A stretch of DNA of 64,000 nt from UBA6022 sp038319685 (lineage in GTDB: Bacteria > Patescibacteriota > Saccharimonadia > Saccharimonadales > Saccharimonadaceae), in NCBI GenBank assembly GCA_038319685.1, contig JBBQDN010000005.1, forward strand, positions 36,671 to 100,670. Direction: 5' to 3'. The position numbers and the translations under genes were made by a program. Positions 1-9,905 of this stretch are shown here, in pieces (positions within the stretch are counted from its first letter, which is position 1; every line of letters begins with the position of its first letter). The notes under the pieces are model-generated. The model ran no database searches, was not told the origin of the DNA, and worked only from the letters and a program-made list of their open reading frames with translations.

Positions 1-2851
1 TTGAGGTCGCAATACCACCGACGTCGACGCCGAATGCGTCATAGATTGACATACGTATCAGCCCACTACAGTCAACAATCGAATCAGTTCCAGCAACAAA
101 CCCACCGGCATTAAACTTCGTCATAAAATCAGCAGCTGTTCCGTCATGTCCACCACCCCATAAGTAGCCATAATCATCGAATTTAAATGCATGGCAGCTA
201 ATTTGCGCTAGATCATCGGCAGCCAGTGTTTTACAGGCTTCAGGGGCTGTTGCAGATACGGTACTTCCGTCCGCTGTTCCTGCGCCACCTTGAGCACTTG
301 GGTCAACTTCCGCATCCATACCGTCATTAATCGGGTTATCTATATTGTAGACGCGGAAGTATTTGTAGTCACCCCCCTCACCGTCGGTCAGACATTCGGC
401 ACCAAGTCCTACACCGTTATTATCGTCAGCTTCATCAGATTCACCCCACCCAGCTTGCCTATCAGTGCATGATTTCTGCCACTGCGCGTAGCGACTGTCA
501 GTAATAGCTTCGCCAGTATCACCGTTAATTTGCTGATGATCAAGCATGTAATCAACAGCAACTGTTGAATCCATATTTAATTCATCGTTCGGTAGTACAT
601 AGCGAACATTACAAAAAACATCAGCGTCAATCCCAACATCTTCGTAACCAGAATCAGTACATTTACTAAATCGATCTTCGTTAAAAATCTGTGCAGCATT
701 TGCTTGTGGAATAATACTACTAAATGCTGTTCCAATAAATGTTGGAATAGTTGTCATAGCTGCCGATACGCTACTCATCGAACCGACGATTGTCGGATTT
801 ATTTTACGGACCAGCGATCCCATGAAGGAGTATTGTTTTGTAATATCAAATGGTGTATCTTTCGCGTCATATGTTTCTGAGGCAATGTTTTGCTGTTTGA
901 CTTCATTTGTGGCGGCAAAATATGACTTAAGAGTCTGTTTATTGCCAGGTTGAAGTCCACGTTTTTGTGCAAAACCACCAAGTAACGCACCTCCACCGGC
1001 AAACACTGCATCGCCCGCATCGACACCTGCTGTGTCATGGTTAACAACCGTACCGGCCACAATATCTGCCAGGGATGCTTCAAGGAACGGCATCGCAAAA
1101 CCAATAGCGAGTGAACCACCAACGGATACAATAGTACTAATGCCGAAAGTTCCAATCGAAGAAACCAGACCACCAATCAGACCAATCGTACGCGCCCACC
1201 AACTCTGCACTGTTTTACAGACACTACGAATATTCGCACGTCCTTCTTTAGAGTTACCGCCTCCAGCACCAATAACACCTGCAATAGTATCAAGAACATT
1301 TGCGAGTGTACCAGTTAATCCTCCTCCGACCATATACTGTGCTGAACGTGACGTTAAAGTTGGCGCTTCATTATAGGCTGCTACTTTGTAGCCCGGTGAG
1401 TCAAGTGCATTCTTGCCGTAGAATGGGTTTTCTGTTTGTTTTGTTTGAATAACGCCAGATGAGTCGGCACCTGTAATTGTTGACTCATCAGTTGCATACT
1501 TAGTTGTATCGACGGCGGTTAGTTTTTTACCGATATAATTAGCTTCTGTATCTGTCGCATCACCTGCTTTGATGGAATCTGCAAAATTAAAAAACACCAT
1601 CGCAAACTGCGCAAGTTGTATGGCGCGGGTAATTTTTGCGGCCGCTGCAACAGCACGTGCAGTGTTATACACAGTACAGGCAGTATCAGCTGCTCCTGTA
1701 ATAGATAGTCCTTTAAAGCCTGCTTTTAACACTCCACCCGTTGCTTTCTTTCCAGCACCAGCTATATCATTAATATGCCCCACTTGACCTGGATTGCTAG
1801 CAATTTCAGTAAACCTCGGGTTGGCGGTTCCGTCAGGGAGATTTTCGTATACTTTATCAGTTCCGTCAAGATAATATTTGCCGTTACTATCTTCTTGGAC
1901 AACGCTCGCTTTATCGACAAGTCCCGTAAAAGCTTTATCACCCGCGGTGGCGTTATCGACTGCTTTGTTTCGTTCTTCATCCGTCGCACCTACGACCTTT
2001 TTTGATTTATCCGTTTTAAAATTCGCAAACATTTTTTTAGCAATTGAATCCGAAAACCCTGCGAACTTAGGATTATATGCTTTATGGAGTGCACTTCTGA
2101 GGCCAGGGTCTGTCTTCGCTAATCTTGTTAATTCTCCCGGATCACCCATTCTTTTTCCATCGGGTGTCGTCAAACCCGTAACTTTACTTCGTCCAGGAAT
2201 TGGGCTATTTTCTCTTTCTACTTTAAAACCAGCCTTTTCAAACTTTGAAATCTGTCTGTTTGACATAGAAGTAAATTTACAGCGAATTTTTACTCCCGTA
2301 CAAACACTTAGTTTTGGCGAAAGTCCGCTAAGTCGTGCACGGAGCACATGATCAGAACGAAAGTCCATTGCAGTTAGTTGATCATCCAAATCACCCATAA
2401 TCGTTTCTTTTAGTTGTACAGGTAAGATCGAAAGACTCGTGAAAGCAAAGAATCCGCCGCCGCCGAATAACAAGGCGAGAATGAAACCAGTTGCACCCTT
2501 TTTTTTGAAAACTTTTGAAATATTACTAAAATTCAAACGGTTATTTGAGGCAGGTGCGCCACCTGCTGTGGTTGAATTTTTCCACCCGCCGGTATTCTCT
2601 TCTTTATCTTTGGCATCATTGCGATTTTTATTGCCATCACCGTCGTATTTACTGGACTGATTTGATTTTTTACCAGATCCAGAATCGGAACTATCACCAC
2701 TATCATGGTTCGCTGGGTCATTGGCAAATGCCTCGGCGTCATCAGTACCTTGTTTTGCGTAGGCGTCGGGGAACTGTTCGGCAGCTTGAACCTCGCCGGG
2801 ATTGTAGGCGGCATCTTGTTCTTCTTTGGTATCGTTAGTTCTCAGAGCCAT
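1..2851 (-). CDS. Membrane-anchored NlpC/P60 peptidoglycan hydrolase of the T4SS locus (C-terminus cut by window edge)
   Basis: Read from the ATG at 2851 the frame stays open to the window edge (950 codons), so the 3' end is missing. The N-terminus (about 100 residues) is acidic and low-complexity, rich in D, S, N and K; a hydrophobic segment follows near residues 110-135, then a long hydrophilic stretch and further hydrophobic stretches in the middle. Near residue 900 the motif YGYLWGGG appears, followed by DCSGL with the putative catalytic Cys at about residue 928 (bases 68-70). This pairing is typical of NlpC/P60 endopeptidases, which cut peptide stems of peptidoglycan. As the last visible gene of the T4SS operon, 12 nt after virB4, it probably opens the wall for the apparatus, the role VirB1 plays elsewhere. 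A weak AGAAG precedes the start. The hydrolase call is good; the role in secretion is inferred. Confidence 0.8.
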   Translation of the reverse strand, partial: MALRTNDTKEEQDAAYNPGEVQAAEQFPDAYAKQGTDDAEAFANDPANHDSGDSSDSGSGKKSNQSSKYDGDGNKNRNDAKDKEENTGGWKNSTTAGGAPASNNRLNFSNISKVFKKKGATGFILALLFGGGGFFAFTSLSILPVQLKETIMGDLDDQLTAMDFRSDHVLRARLSGLSPKLSVCTGVKIRCKFTSMSNRQISKFEKAGFKVERENSPIPGRSKVTGLTTPDGKRMGDPGELTRLAKTDPGLRSALHKAYNPKFAGFSDSIAKKMFANFKTDKSKKVVGATDEERNKAVDNATAGDKAFTGLVDKASVVQEDSNGKYYLDGTDKVYENLPDGTANPRFTEIASNPGQVGHINDIAGAGKKATGGVLKAGFKGLSITGAADTACTVYNTARAVAAAAKITRAIQLAQFAMVFFNFADSIKAGDATDTEANYIGKKLTAVDTTKYATDESTITGADSSGVIQTKQTENPFYGKNALDSPGYKVAAYNEAPTLTSRSAQYMVGGGLTGTLANVLDTIAGVIGAGGGNSKEGRANIRSVCKTVQSWWARTIGLIGGLVSSIGTFGISTIVSVGGSLAIGFAMPFLEASLADIVAGTVVNHDTAGVDAGDAVFAGGGALLGGFAQKRGLQPGNKQTLKSYFAATNEVKQQNIASETYDAKDTPFDITKQYSFMGSLVRKINPTIVGSMSSVSAAMTTIPTFIGTAFSSIIPQANAAQIFNEDRFSKCTDSGYEDVGIDADVFCNVRYVLPNDELNMDSTVAVDYMLDHQQINGDTGEAITDSRYAQWQKSCTDRQAGWGESDEADDNNGVGLGAECLTDGEGGDYKYFRVYNIDNPINDGMDAEVDPSAQGGAGTADGSTVSATAPEACKTLAADDLAQISCHAFKFDDYGYLWGGGHDGTAADFMTKFNAGGFVAGTDSIVDCSGLIRMSIYDAFGVDVGGIATS

Positions 2852-2863
2852 AAAATACTTCTA

Positions 2864-4759
2864 TTATACGCTATATTCGCCAGGGTTCATGTAGCCAGAA
2901 TTTGCAACTGGTGTCCCCGTGGTCGGCGGTTGATTAGTTGGTTTAACACTATCGGCAGGATTGGTTGAAATGAGATTTTGTTCGGTCTGGGAGGGGACGA
3001 TTTGAATATGGACGTGGTTCTGTCCGGCAAAGAACAACCCCTGTCCAACCGGGAAATTCGCAAGGCGTTTTCGTTCTTCTTCGGTTAATTTAAATACATC
3101 TGACAAAACATCGACAGCACTAGACGATTGTTTTAATAGTAACTGCATCGATGAGTTGGCGACGATTGCCCGACCCATTTTGCTGCCCATGAAATCTTCG
3201 ACATCTTGAGTGATCGTGGTGAGTCCGAGGTAATATTTACGGGCACGTTTTGCCAGGCTGAACAAGAAGTTCGCAGAATCATCATATTTCATCAATTGCC
3301 ACGCTTCATCGACGATGAGCATGCGCTTTTTCTGAACTGAACGGCAAATATTCCAGATGTGTGACAGGACGATATACATAGCGACTGGACGAAGTTCGTC
3401 TTCGAGGTCACGAATATTGAATACCACCATATTATTATTGATATCGATATTTGATTGCTGGCTAAATATACCAGCAAATGTTCCTGATGTGTATTTACGA
3501 AGGCGCTGTGCCAGTGCAGGACCAGTCCCGCCCATATGAAGGAGTGTATCGTAAAGGTCGGAAATAGTTGGCGGCAGTGAGTTATGGGTTAATGGATCAC
3601 TCGTAATACCGGCACGGGCATAGGTATCAATAAGTCCTTGGTCAAGGTCGGCTTCTTCGGCAGGGGTGAGGGCTGACATCGCCTGCCCTGCGGCGGTTGT
3701 TTGCGTCCCACCAAGCATGAGTCTAAGAAGGCCGTGAAGTGTAACAAGGTTGGCACGGAGGGCGTCATCAGCTTCGTCACTGTCGATCACTCGTGGCAGG
3801 TCAAACGGGTTAATACGAGTATCGGCGTTCAGACTAAGACGGATGTAGCTGCCACCGACGGCATCACAGAGTTTTTGGTACTCGTTTTCGGGGTCGATGA
3901 TCAATATTTCTGAACCGACCATCATGCTACGGAGGGCCTCAAGTTTAATCGTAAACGATTTACCTGCACCAGATTTTGCAAACACCACCATATTTGCGTT
4001 TTCCAGAGAGAAACGGTCGAAAATAACCAGGCCATTATTATGCATATTAATACCGTACAGCACACCTTTTTCCTGAGTCAGATCGGCGCTGGTAAATGGA
4101 AAACTCGTACTGATCGCACCGGTGTTCATGTTACGACGAATTTGCAGCTGATCGGTCATTTGTGGCACGGTACTATTTAAACCTTGTTCTTGTTGACTAC
4201 TGGCGACCTTACTGAAAATAAGTTGTTGACCAAATAACGTTTCAATTTTGTGTTGTACGAAACTCAGTTCATCAAGGCTGTCGGCGTATAAAGTAACGTA
4301 AAGTCCATATCGAAAGAATCGTTCTGACCCAACCTGTAGTTCATCGCGCAGTTCCTCGGCGTCCTGTAGGGCTGCTTCGAGTCCAGGATCACGCGTACGA
4401 CCCTTTTCGTTGTTGATCGACATGGTTGCTTCGAGCTGCGTTACTTTTTTACGGAGGTTCTGTAATACAACTTGGCTTTCGACCGGATAAATAAACATAC
4501 TAATATCGAGCACTTCGTCGATATTGATTAATGAACTAAGCCATCCAGTGTAAATTTGGCGGGGATAACCATAGATATATAGCGTTCGGCCATATTTTGT
4601 TCCGAGTCGGAAATGACTTGAATGAATTTCGAGACTGCTCGGTGCAATTAGGTCGCGGAGTGTTGTCATGCCCTTTAAAAAGGCTTGTTCGATTTCGGCT
4701 TGTTCGCGTGCACGCTGCTGAGCAGCGATATCAATAGGATCGAGCTGTTTTTTAGCCAT
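2864..4759 (-). CDS. virB4: VirB4-type T4SS ATPase
   Basis: A 631-residue cytoplasmic ATPase that energises type IV secretion or conjugation. Walker A (AKSGAGKSFTIK) lies near residue 265 and Walker B (MLIVDEAWQLM) near residue 480, followed by the TTITQDVEDF segment typical of VirB4/TraC. The N-terminal third carries the degenerate VirB4 N-domain with a charged helical stretch near 100-130; the C-terminus is Pro/Thr-rich. Its ATG shares one base with the stop of the upstream TraC-like gene (TAATG), so the two are probably translationally coupled. Together they may make up the equivalent of one full-length VirB4. Length and motifs fit the family well. Confidence 0.92.
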   Translation of the reverse strand: MAKKQLDPIDIAAQQRAREQAEIEQAFLKGMTTLRDLIAPSSLEIHSSHFRLGTKYGRTLYIYGYPRQIYTGWLSSLINIDEVLDISMFIYPVESQVVLQNLRKKVTQLEATMSINNEKGRTRDPGLEAALQDAEELRDELQVGSERFFRYGLYVTLYADSLDELSFVQHKIETLFGQQLIFSKVASSQQEQGLNSTVPQMTDQLQIRRNMNTGAISTSFPFTSADLTQEKGVLYGINMHNNGLVIFDRFSLENANMVVFAKSGAGKSFTIKLEALRSMMVGSEILIIDPENEYQKLCDAVGGSYIRLSLNADTRINPFDLPRVIDSDEADDALRANLVTLHGLLRLMLGGTQTTAAGQAMSALTPAEEADLDQGLIDTYARAGITSDPLTHNSLPPTISDLYDTLLHMGGTGPALAQRLRKYTSGTFAGIFSQQSNIDINNNMVVFNIRDLEDELRPVAMYIVLSHIWNICRSVQKKRMLIVDEAWQLMKYDDSANFLFSLAKRARKYYLGLTTITQDVEDFMGSKMGRAIVANSSMQLLLKQSSSAVDVLSDVFKLTEEERKRLANFPVGQGLFFAGQNHVHIQIVPSQTEQNLISTNPADSVKPTNQPPTTGTPVANSGYMNPGEYSV

Positions 4760-5586
4760 TAGACTGTCTCCTCGCCAGCAACACCAAGCCGTGGAGCTTC
4801 GCCTTGACCTTTACGAACATAGGTACTGGTCACGGCTTCAAAGTTACCGAGTGGTTCACGAACAGCAGTGTCGGGATTGTACATGTTGTAGTATAGTTCA
4901 CCTAATTCTTTGGTATTAAGCTGAATGCAGCGGACGCCGATTTGAAATAGTCCGCTCATGACTGAATCGGTCCGGTTTTTAATCTCATCTTTGGCTTTGT
5001 CGTATGACGCTTTGTCAATTTTTGTTGCGCTGACTGTTTGTTTTGCAAACACTTTACCGAAAAATCCCTTACCTTGTTCAACAATATTCGTCAGGTCACC
5101 CGCTGGGAAAAATGGTATGATAACAAAAAAACTCTTGTCCATAATATTTGCTTCTTGGGACAAGATATCGATAAAGTTAATATAGTCATCCATCAGGACG
5201 TTTAAAAGCATATTGTCTTGTGATTTACGAATCATCGACAACCGGTCGATGTATGGGCCAATATCAACGCGCTGTGACCGAATAAAGATTTGTACGGGGA
5301 AATACAGCGCGTTAAGGAAGTTCTGATAGCTAAACTCAACACCTTCGCGTTCACGACTACTCATGAGGTCAAAGTTAATTGACTTACACGCGATGACCGA
5401 CCTGAAACTACCATCGTTCATAATCACCATCCCATCACGGATTTCAGATATCAGCAAACTACTCTGGGTAGAATTTTGCCCAGTTTGTTTTTTGACGACT
5501 TCTTCCTTGTCCTGTCCAGTAGTTGGCACGTTTGCGACAGGCGCAGTCGATGCTTGACCCGGAATTGGTTGATTATTTGGCGGCAC
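4759..5586 (-). CDS. TraC-like T4SS protein (stand-alone VirB4 N-domain-like)
   Basis: A 275-residue protein with a Pro/Gln/Thr-rich N-terminus (1-45) and then an alpha/beta region (DGMVIMNDGSFRSVIACKSI; YFPVQIFIRSQRVDIGPYID) resembling the N-terminal domain of TraC/VirB4 ATPases. No Walker motif is present. In CPR and Gram-positive conjugation loci such a protein commonly sits between PrgI and VirB4. It probably contacts the membrane platform and the ATPase. It lies 33 nt after prgI and overlaps virB4 by one base. The family assignment comes from pattern and position. Confidence 0.72.
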   Translation of the reverse strand: MPPNNQPIPGQASTAPVANVPTTGQDKEEVVKKQTGQNSTQSSLLISEIRDGMVIMNDGSFRSVIACKSINFDLMSSREREGVEFSYQNFLNALYFPVQIFIRSQRVDIGPYIDRLSMIRKSQDNMLLNVLMDDYINFIDILSQEANIMDKSFFVIIPFFPAGDLTNIVEQGKGFFGKVFAKQTVSATKIDKASYDKAKDEIKNRTDSVMSGLFQIGVRCIQLNTKELGELYYNMYNPDTAVREPLGNFEAVTSTYVRKGQGEAPRLGVAGEETV

Positions 5587-5619
5587 GATTCCCCACTCTT
5601 CCTACCTTATCCTCTATCT

Positions 5620-6648
5620 CTATCGCAGTGATATTACTACTTCATCGTCATGATGTTCTTGTTTTTGACGAATTCGATGAGCTTCGTGTGCGATTGTCTC
5701 TATAGAGAGATCAGAGTTACTTGCAAGGCTTATTATATCAGGAGAGACGTGATTCTCGCTAGTTTTCGTTTCAGTGATTTGCGCGACGGGTGTGGGGCGT
5801 GTAACAGCAGCCTGTGTTGGTCGTGAGACGGCTGTTTGGGGTTGGCTGGCGATTACAGTAGACTGTGGGACAGTGGCCCCTCCGAGTGGCTGTATGACGG
5901 TCTGGCGGATTGCACTTGGGTATGGGTCGAACACGACGTGAGGGTCACTCGCTGGTTGTGCGACGGGAGTCGGGGGGGTGAGCGCAGTGTAGGGATTTGG
6001 AATAACAACAGGTTCTGGCTGAGGTGTCATAACAGGTGCTGGTTGAATCGCGGATTGGTGCATTTGATTAATCATGTCCTGGCGACGTTTGACGTCAGCT
6101 TGACCGATCATATTATTAAATGACTGCGATACCTTGGCGTCGTCATCGAGGACATCTTCGGTTTGTTGAGCGGCGAAAAACATATCAGTCACCATTGAAT
6201 TGTCTGGACCTGTTGGCATCGGCACGCCACGAACTGCCCAGCCCCCACTATCAACCACACTTGCCAGGTATGAAAGTCTTTTTTGTGCTTCGTTTTGTGA
6301 AATATTTTTCGTACGTTGAATTTCAACTACCTTTGGCGCGGTAATTTCGACCAATGATTGAATACCATCTGGTTCCCATAACCTTCGACGGGGTTTTAAA
6401 TAAAACGACACAATCGCTGCCAGATAAATTTCCATCGGCTGATCTTTGCGCAGCGGCAGTGCTAGTGCACCAAAAAACAGGATGATCGGTAGCGGGATAA
6501 CCGCTAGTGGGATGAATAACTGTGCCAGCCCCCACGCTAGCCCACCAGATATCGCAACAATAATTAAATAAATAAATTGGCGAAAGCTAAACGGCCCGAT
6601 GAGTTTGTCATCAGCTTCAACATCTTGAGGTACTTTATAGACCGCCAT
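5620..6648 (-). CDS. PrgI family T4SS membrane protein
   Basis: A 342-residue protein. Residues 1-95 are typical PrgI: MAVYKVPQDVEADDKLIGPF, then two adjacent hydrophobic helices (about 25-45 and 48-66) and a short PMEIYLAAIVSFYLKPRRRLW segment split by charge. PrgI is the VirB3-like inner-membrane component beside VirB4. The long C-terminal extension (about 180-342) is rich in Pro, Gln, Val and Thr, looks disordered and is much longer than in Firmicutes homologues. The start is supported by the canonical N-terminal PrgI motif. Confidence 0.88.
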   Translation of the reverse strand: MAVYKVPQDVEADDKLIGPFSFRQFIYLIIVAISGGLAWGLAQLFIPLAVIPLPIILFFGALALPLRKDQPMEIYLAAIVSFYLKPRRRLWEPDGIQSLVEITAPKVVEIQRTKNISQNEAQKRLSYLASVVDSGGWAVRGVPMPTGPDNSMVTDMFFAAQQTEDVLDDDAKVSQSFNNMIGQADVKRRQDMINQMHQSAIQPAPVMTPQPEPVVIPNPYTALTPPTPVAQPASDPHVVFDPYPSAIRQTVIQPLGGATVPQSTVIASQPQTAVSRPTQAAVTRPTPVAQITETKTSENHVSPDIISLASNSDLSIETIAHEAHRIRQKQEHHDDEVVISLR

Positions 6649-6772
6649 ACTGGTTATTAGTATATCATTTTGTCACAATGTCGCGGTCATCATACTCGTG
6701 GTTTTTTAAATGCAAGAACGCGCACCATCGTAACGGTGTGCTTCGTATAATGAACACTAAATCTTGTTTGCG

Positions 6773-9700
6773 TTAGCTGCCGTTATTATTACGATTTTCC
6801 ATATCATGGAGCGCATTTTGCATCGAAGCATCTTCATGAGCAATCTCGATATTTGTTTCACGACCTGTTTCTCGTAGTCTGCCGGCATGGTCGATAGCAG
6901 TTTGCTGTGCGCTATCGACGTCGGATACGTAATTTGCCTCACCCTTTGCTCTTGCACTTATGTCTGCAATTGACTGTAGGGCAGCCTTTTCTTTTGTTCC
7001 CATGCCTGCACTAATTTTTTCATTACCGAGTACAGCAGCAGCAGTTTCACCAGTCAGACCTCCAGAGCTAGCTGCAGACTGGATAGCTGATTCAGTTTGT
7101 CCGGCGATTTGTTCATGAGATAATCCACTCCACGTACTGGCTTTCGAACTCTCGTCTGTGAGTGAAGTGCCGGGTGCTGTTCGTGACCACGCATCTAGTC
7201 CAGCGTCCTTACCCTTAATACCAGCACTCGATATGTCCTTGCGAAGACTTTGACCAAGTTCAGTATCAGTACCTGGATTTGACGTAGAAAGAGTTTCCCT
7301 TAGGGCGGCAACACCCTTTGCTCCTGTTTGACTAGTGAGGATTCCGGCCGCTGCTCGTGCCCTATTGCCAGCAGCACTTCGTACTTGTTCAGATTGACCA
7401 GTATCATTAGCTGTCGCTATTGCATTTGATAATTCTGTCTGCAAACCAGCTACTAATTGATGCGGTTCAAACTTTGCTTTAAGAAGGAATTCTTCATTCT
7501 CAACCTTTTCCTTATCAATTTTATTGAGCTGTCCTTGTGCTCGAGCCTGATAACCAACTGCGTTTGCACCGGCGACACTTGCTGCAAATTCAGGATCCTT
7601 TACTGCTTTTTTCAAAATTGCTTCATTCTGAAGGTCTTTCAGCTGATCAGTACGCCCGGATCGTTGAGTATCGATGCGGCCTCTTCTCTTTAGTGCTGCT
7701 CCGCGACCTGGCATTGACCATTTATTTTCATCCAGAGCACGGATACCGCGTCGCGTTTTTTGGTCATCAGCGAATCCACGTGCACCCTTTTTCATACGAT
7801 CAAACGGACCTTTGTTTGGGTTATTAACAAATGCGCCAACCTTGCCAAGTACACCACCGGCGGCCTTCATGATGATTGGCGTGAGCGCAAGCGGGACGAT
7901 TGCGACGAGCGCACCCATAATTTGAATTGCAACAATGTAAGGTGGAGAGGATGCTTGTGAGCTGGCAGTAGATATAATAACCTGTGATGCGAGTGCTGAT
8001 GCTCCAAACATTAGTCCGATAATAGGAAACATTAATAGCATTGTTTGGAATAGACCTCGCCATTTTTTGAATAATGATTCAGTATTTGGTAATAGAAACG
8101 CGACGAATGCCAGTGGCGAGATAACGATTAGCAGAACGATAAGCGCTTGTCTAACTGTAAGTACGACGAAAACCGTCACGATCGCCAGTAACGCAACGAT
8201 AAGCGCAGGAAGTAACGCAGACAGTGTAATATAGAGCACTGCAGCACCTGCTATAACTGCCGCGGTAGTAAGGCCTAGCCAACCGCTACCACCCGTAGAG
8301 GCCCCATTAATCGTCGCTGAATCCGGAACCGTTAGACTGCCTGCGAGACCCTTAAAGACACCATTTACAGAAGTCCCGATAATGTTGGATGCATCAACTG
8401 CTATCGAGCATATCCAAAAAGATATATTAACCAGTATTGCTGCTGCAACTAACCTTGGGAGCATTTTTTTTATACCATAGTTAGTGATTCCAACGCTGGT
8501 CACTTGTGAGAAGATAATAATCAAAAAGACAATCACGAATACGACATTTGAAATATTACGCATAGCTGACCATGCGTTATAAATCCCAGTTGAACCCGTA
8601 ACGACTGGTTGTACGGTTAGTAAACTCGCGACAATTCCATAGGCGCCATCAACAATACCCGCCATGAATTTAAGGACAGGACAAACAATCCACCCAATAC
8701 CGTCAATCGCACAAGTAGTTGGGTTATCTTTTGTATTGTCGACGGTTGGGTTTGTAGTAATAATACCGTCTGCCCCACCGGCTGCCTTGGTCGCACCGAA
8801 TTTACATGCAGTGTTCCCGGGTATGTCAGGATCCGAAGATGAACTGACAGGGTATGTAATGTCGCAGTATGCTGGGTCTGACTTATGAACAAAGCCAGCG
8901 TCACAGGCCGCTAAACCGATAGCATCTCGCGGATACTGGTCCTTACAAGTGACTGGCTTATGCGTTGCGTACCAGGCTGCATACGCATCGACATTTGGAT
9001 CCATCATGAGAACCTTGATTTGCGCGCAGGTTGGATTGTTGCCGTCACCATTTTCCAGTCCATAGGTATAGATTTTATCGGTATTAAAAGAGATATCTGC
9101 CTTTGGTTTATAGAGCCAATCTTCCCTGGCGCCCGCATCGGTGATAATAGCTACCGCTATGGCACCTGCTTTTTCGTCGGTCGTGGCTGTTGCGACAGAC
9201 TTTATCTTGTCAGCACAATACATTTCAAAGGTTGCCTTACCGATATAATATTCTAAGTAGCCCGGAGGGCCTGGGTTACCCGCACCTCCATAGTACTTTA
9301 TCTCAATAGCACGTTTGACCGAGTCTAGCCTCTTACCCGTATCACTTGAAACTGAAAAATCACCCGATCCACCGTCGCCACATGGACTGCCGTTGGTCCG
9401 CTTGACATCTGCATTACTAAAGAGGTCGCAGAATGCCTCGGTTTTTCCACTATATCCAAAAGCAGCAAGTGCGCTACTGATGAATCCTGGCTGATCACAA
9501 TACGAAGTACCACCATGCTGCCCTGCATCGCCGTTACGAATAATACCAGTCGACACATAATGATCGACACTAAACCATGATCCATTTGCAACATCACCTG
9601 CTGATATATTGTACGTGTTTCCGACAGGTCTAAACGGAGCTGTTTTAGCACATGCCGCTAGAGCACGGTAGTAGATGAATGCATTTGCTTGATCATCAAT

Positions 9701-9814
9701 TGAAACATTATCCACGGGGGCCGCAAGTGCGAGATTCGATAGAGAAATAGTACTAATAACCGTCGAAACGATCATCAAAAGTGCAAGTAGTGAGTACTTT
9801 ATTTTTGTCTTCAT
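6773..9814 (-). CDS. Giant VirB6/TrbL-like T4SS channel protein 1
   Basis: A 1013-residue protein starting at 9814, chosen because it begins a classic signal peptide (MKTKIKYSLLALLMIVSTVI... ending ALAAP) and has AAGG about 11 nt upstream; an in-frame start 13 codons earlier adds only charged residues. An extracellular, Cys-containing domain of some 330 residues comes first. Then comes IDGIGWIVCPV and a polytopic segment (about 370-680) with VFVIVFLIIIFSQ, TNYGIKK-LPRL and LIVLLIVISPLAFVAFLLP, which is VirB6/TrbL-like. The C-terminal 320 residues are hydrophilic and Ala/Gln-rich. It shares signature blocks with the second VirB6-like protein of this operon. Probably the inner-membrane channel. 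A terminator hairpin lies just upstream (9854-9888). Confidence 0.82.
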   Translation of the reverse strand: MKTKIKYSLLALLMIVSTVISTISLSNLALAAPVDNVSIDDQANAFIYYRALAACAKTAPFRPVGNTYNISAGDVANGSWFSVDHYVSTGIIRNGDAGQHGGTSYCDQPGFISSALAAFGYSGKTEAFCDLFSNADVKRTNGSPCGDGGSGDFSVSSDTGKRLDSVKRAIEIKYYGGAGNPGPPGYLEYYIGKATFEMYCADKIKSVATATTDEKAGAIAVAIITDAGAREDWLYKPKADISFNTDKIYTYGLENGDGNNPTCAQIKVLMMDPNVDAYAAWYATHKPVTCKDQYPRDAIGLAACDAGFVHKSDPAYCDITYPVSSSSDPDIPGNTACKFGATKAAGGADGIITTNPTVDNTKDNPTTCAIDGIGWIVCPVLKFMAGIVDGAYGIVASLLTVQPVVTGSTGIYNAWSAMRNISNVVFVIVFLIIIFSQVTSVGITNYGIKKMLPRLVAAAILVNISFWICSIAVDASNIIGTSVNGVFKGLAGSLTVPDSATINGASTGGSGWLGLTTAAVIAGAAVLYITLSALLPALIVALLAIVTVFVVLTVRQALIVLLIVISPLAFVAFLLPNTESLFKKWRGLFQTMLLMFPIIGLMFGASALASQVIISTASSQASSPPYIVAIQIMGALVAIVPLALTPIIMKAAGGVLGKVGAFVNNPNKGPFDRMKKGARGFADDQKTRRGIRALDENKWSMPGRGAALKRRGRIDTQRSGRTDQLKDLQNEAILKKAVKDPEFAASVAGANAVGYQARAQGQLNKIDKEKVENEEFLLKAKFEPHQLVAGLQTELSNAIATANDTGQSEQVRSAAGNRARAAAGILTSQTGAKGVAALRETLSTSNPGTDTELGQSLRKDISSAGIKGKDAGLDAWSRTAPGTSLTDESSKASTWSGLSHEQIAGQTESAIQSAASSGGLTGETAAAVLGNEKISAGMGTKEKAALQSIADISARAKGEANYVSDVDSAQQTAIDHAGRLRETGRETNIEIAHEDASMQNALHDMENRNNNGS

Positions 9815-9853
9815 GTCATAAACCTTATGATTACATTTAACAACACTAGACAT

Positions 9854-9888
9854 AAAAATACCAGCCCGTCGTTAGGGCTGGTATTTTT
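9854..9888 (-). terminator. Intrinsic terminator with a perfect 14-bp stem
   Basis: Arms 9854-9867 and 9875-9888 are perfect complements (core CCAGCCC/GGGCTGG with A-tract and T-tract flanks) around a 7-nt loop. The symmetry gives a U-tract on either strand. It lies 18 nt after the stop of the gene ending at 9906 and 40 nt before the next start, so it should cut or attenuate the T4SS operon between the two genes. Confidence 0.85.
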
Positions 9889-9905
9889 CATTTTAGCAAC
9901 AAGAA

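Noticed and set aside
1569..2351. Open frames on the plus strand opposite the NlpC/P60 gene
   Set aside because: They lie antisense to a continuous coding frame with clear domain motifs, have no start signals and no recognisable protein features.
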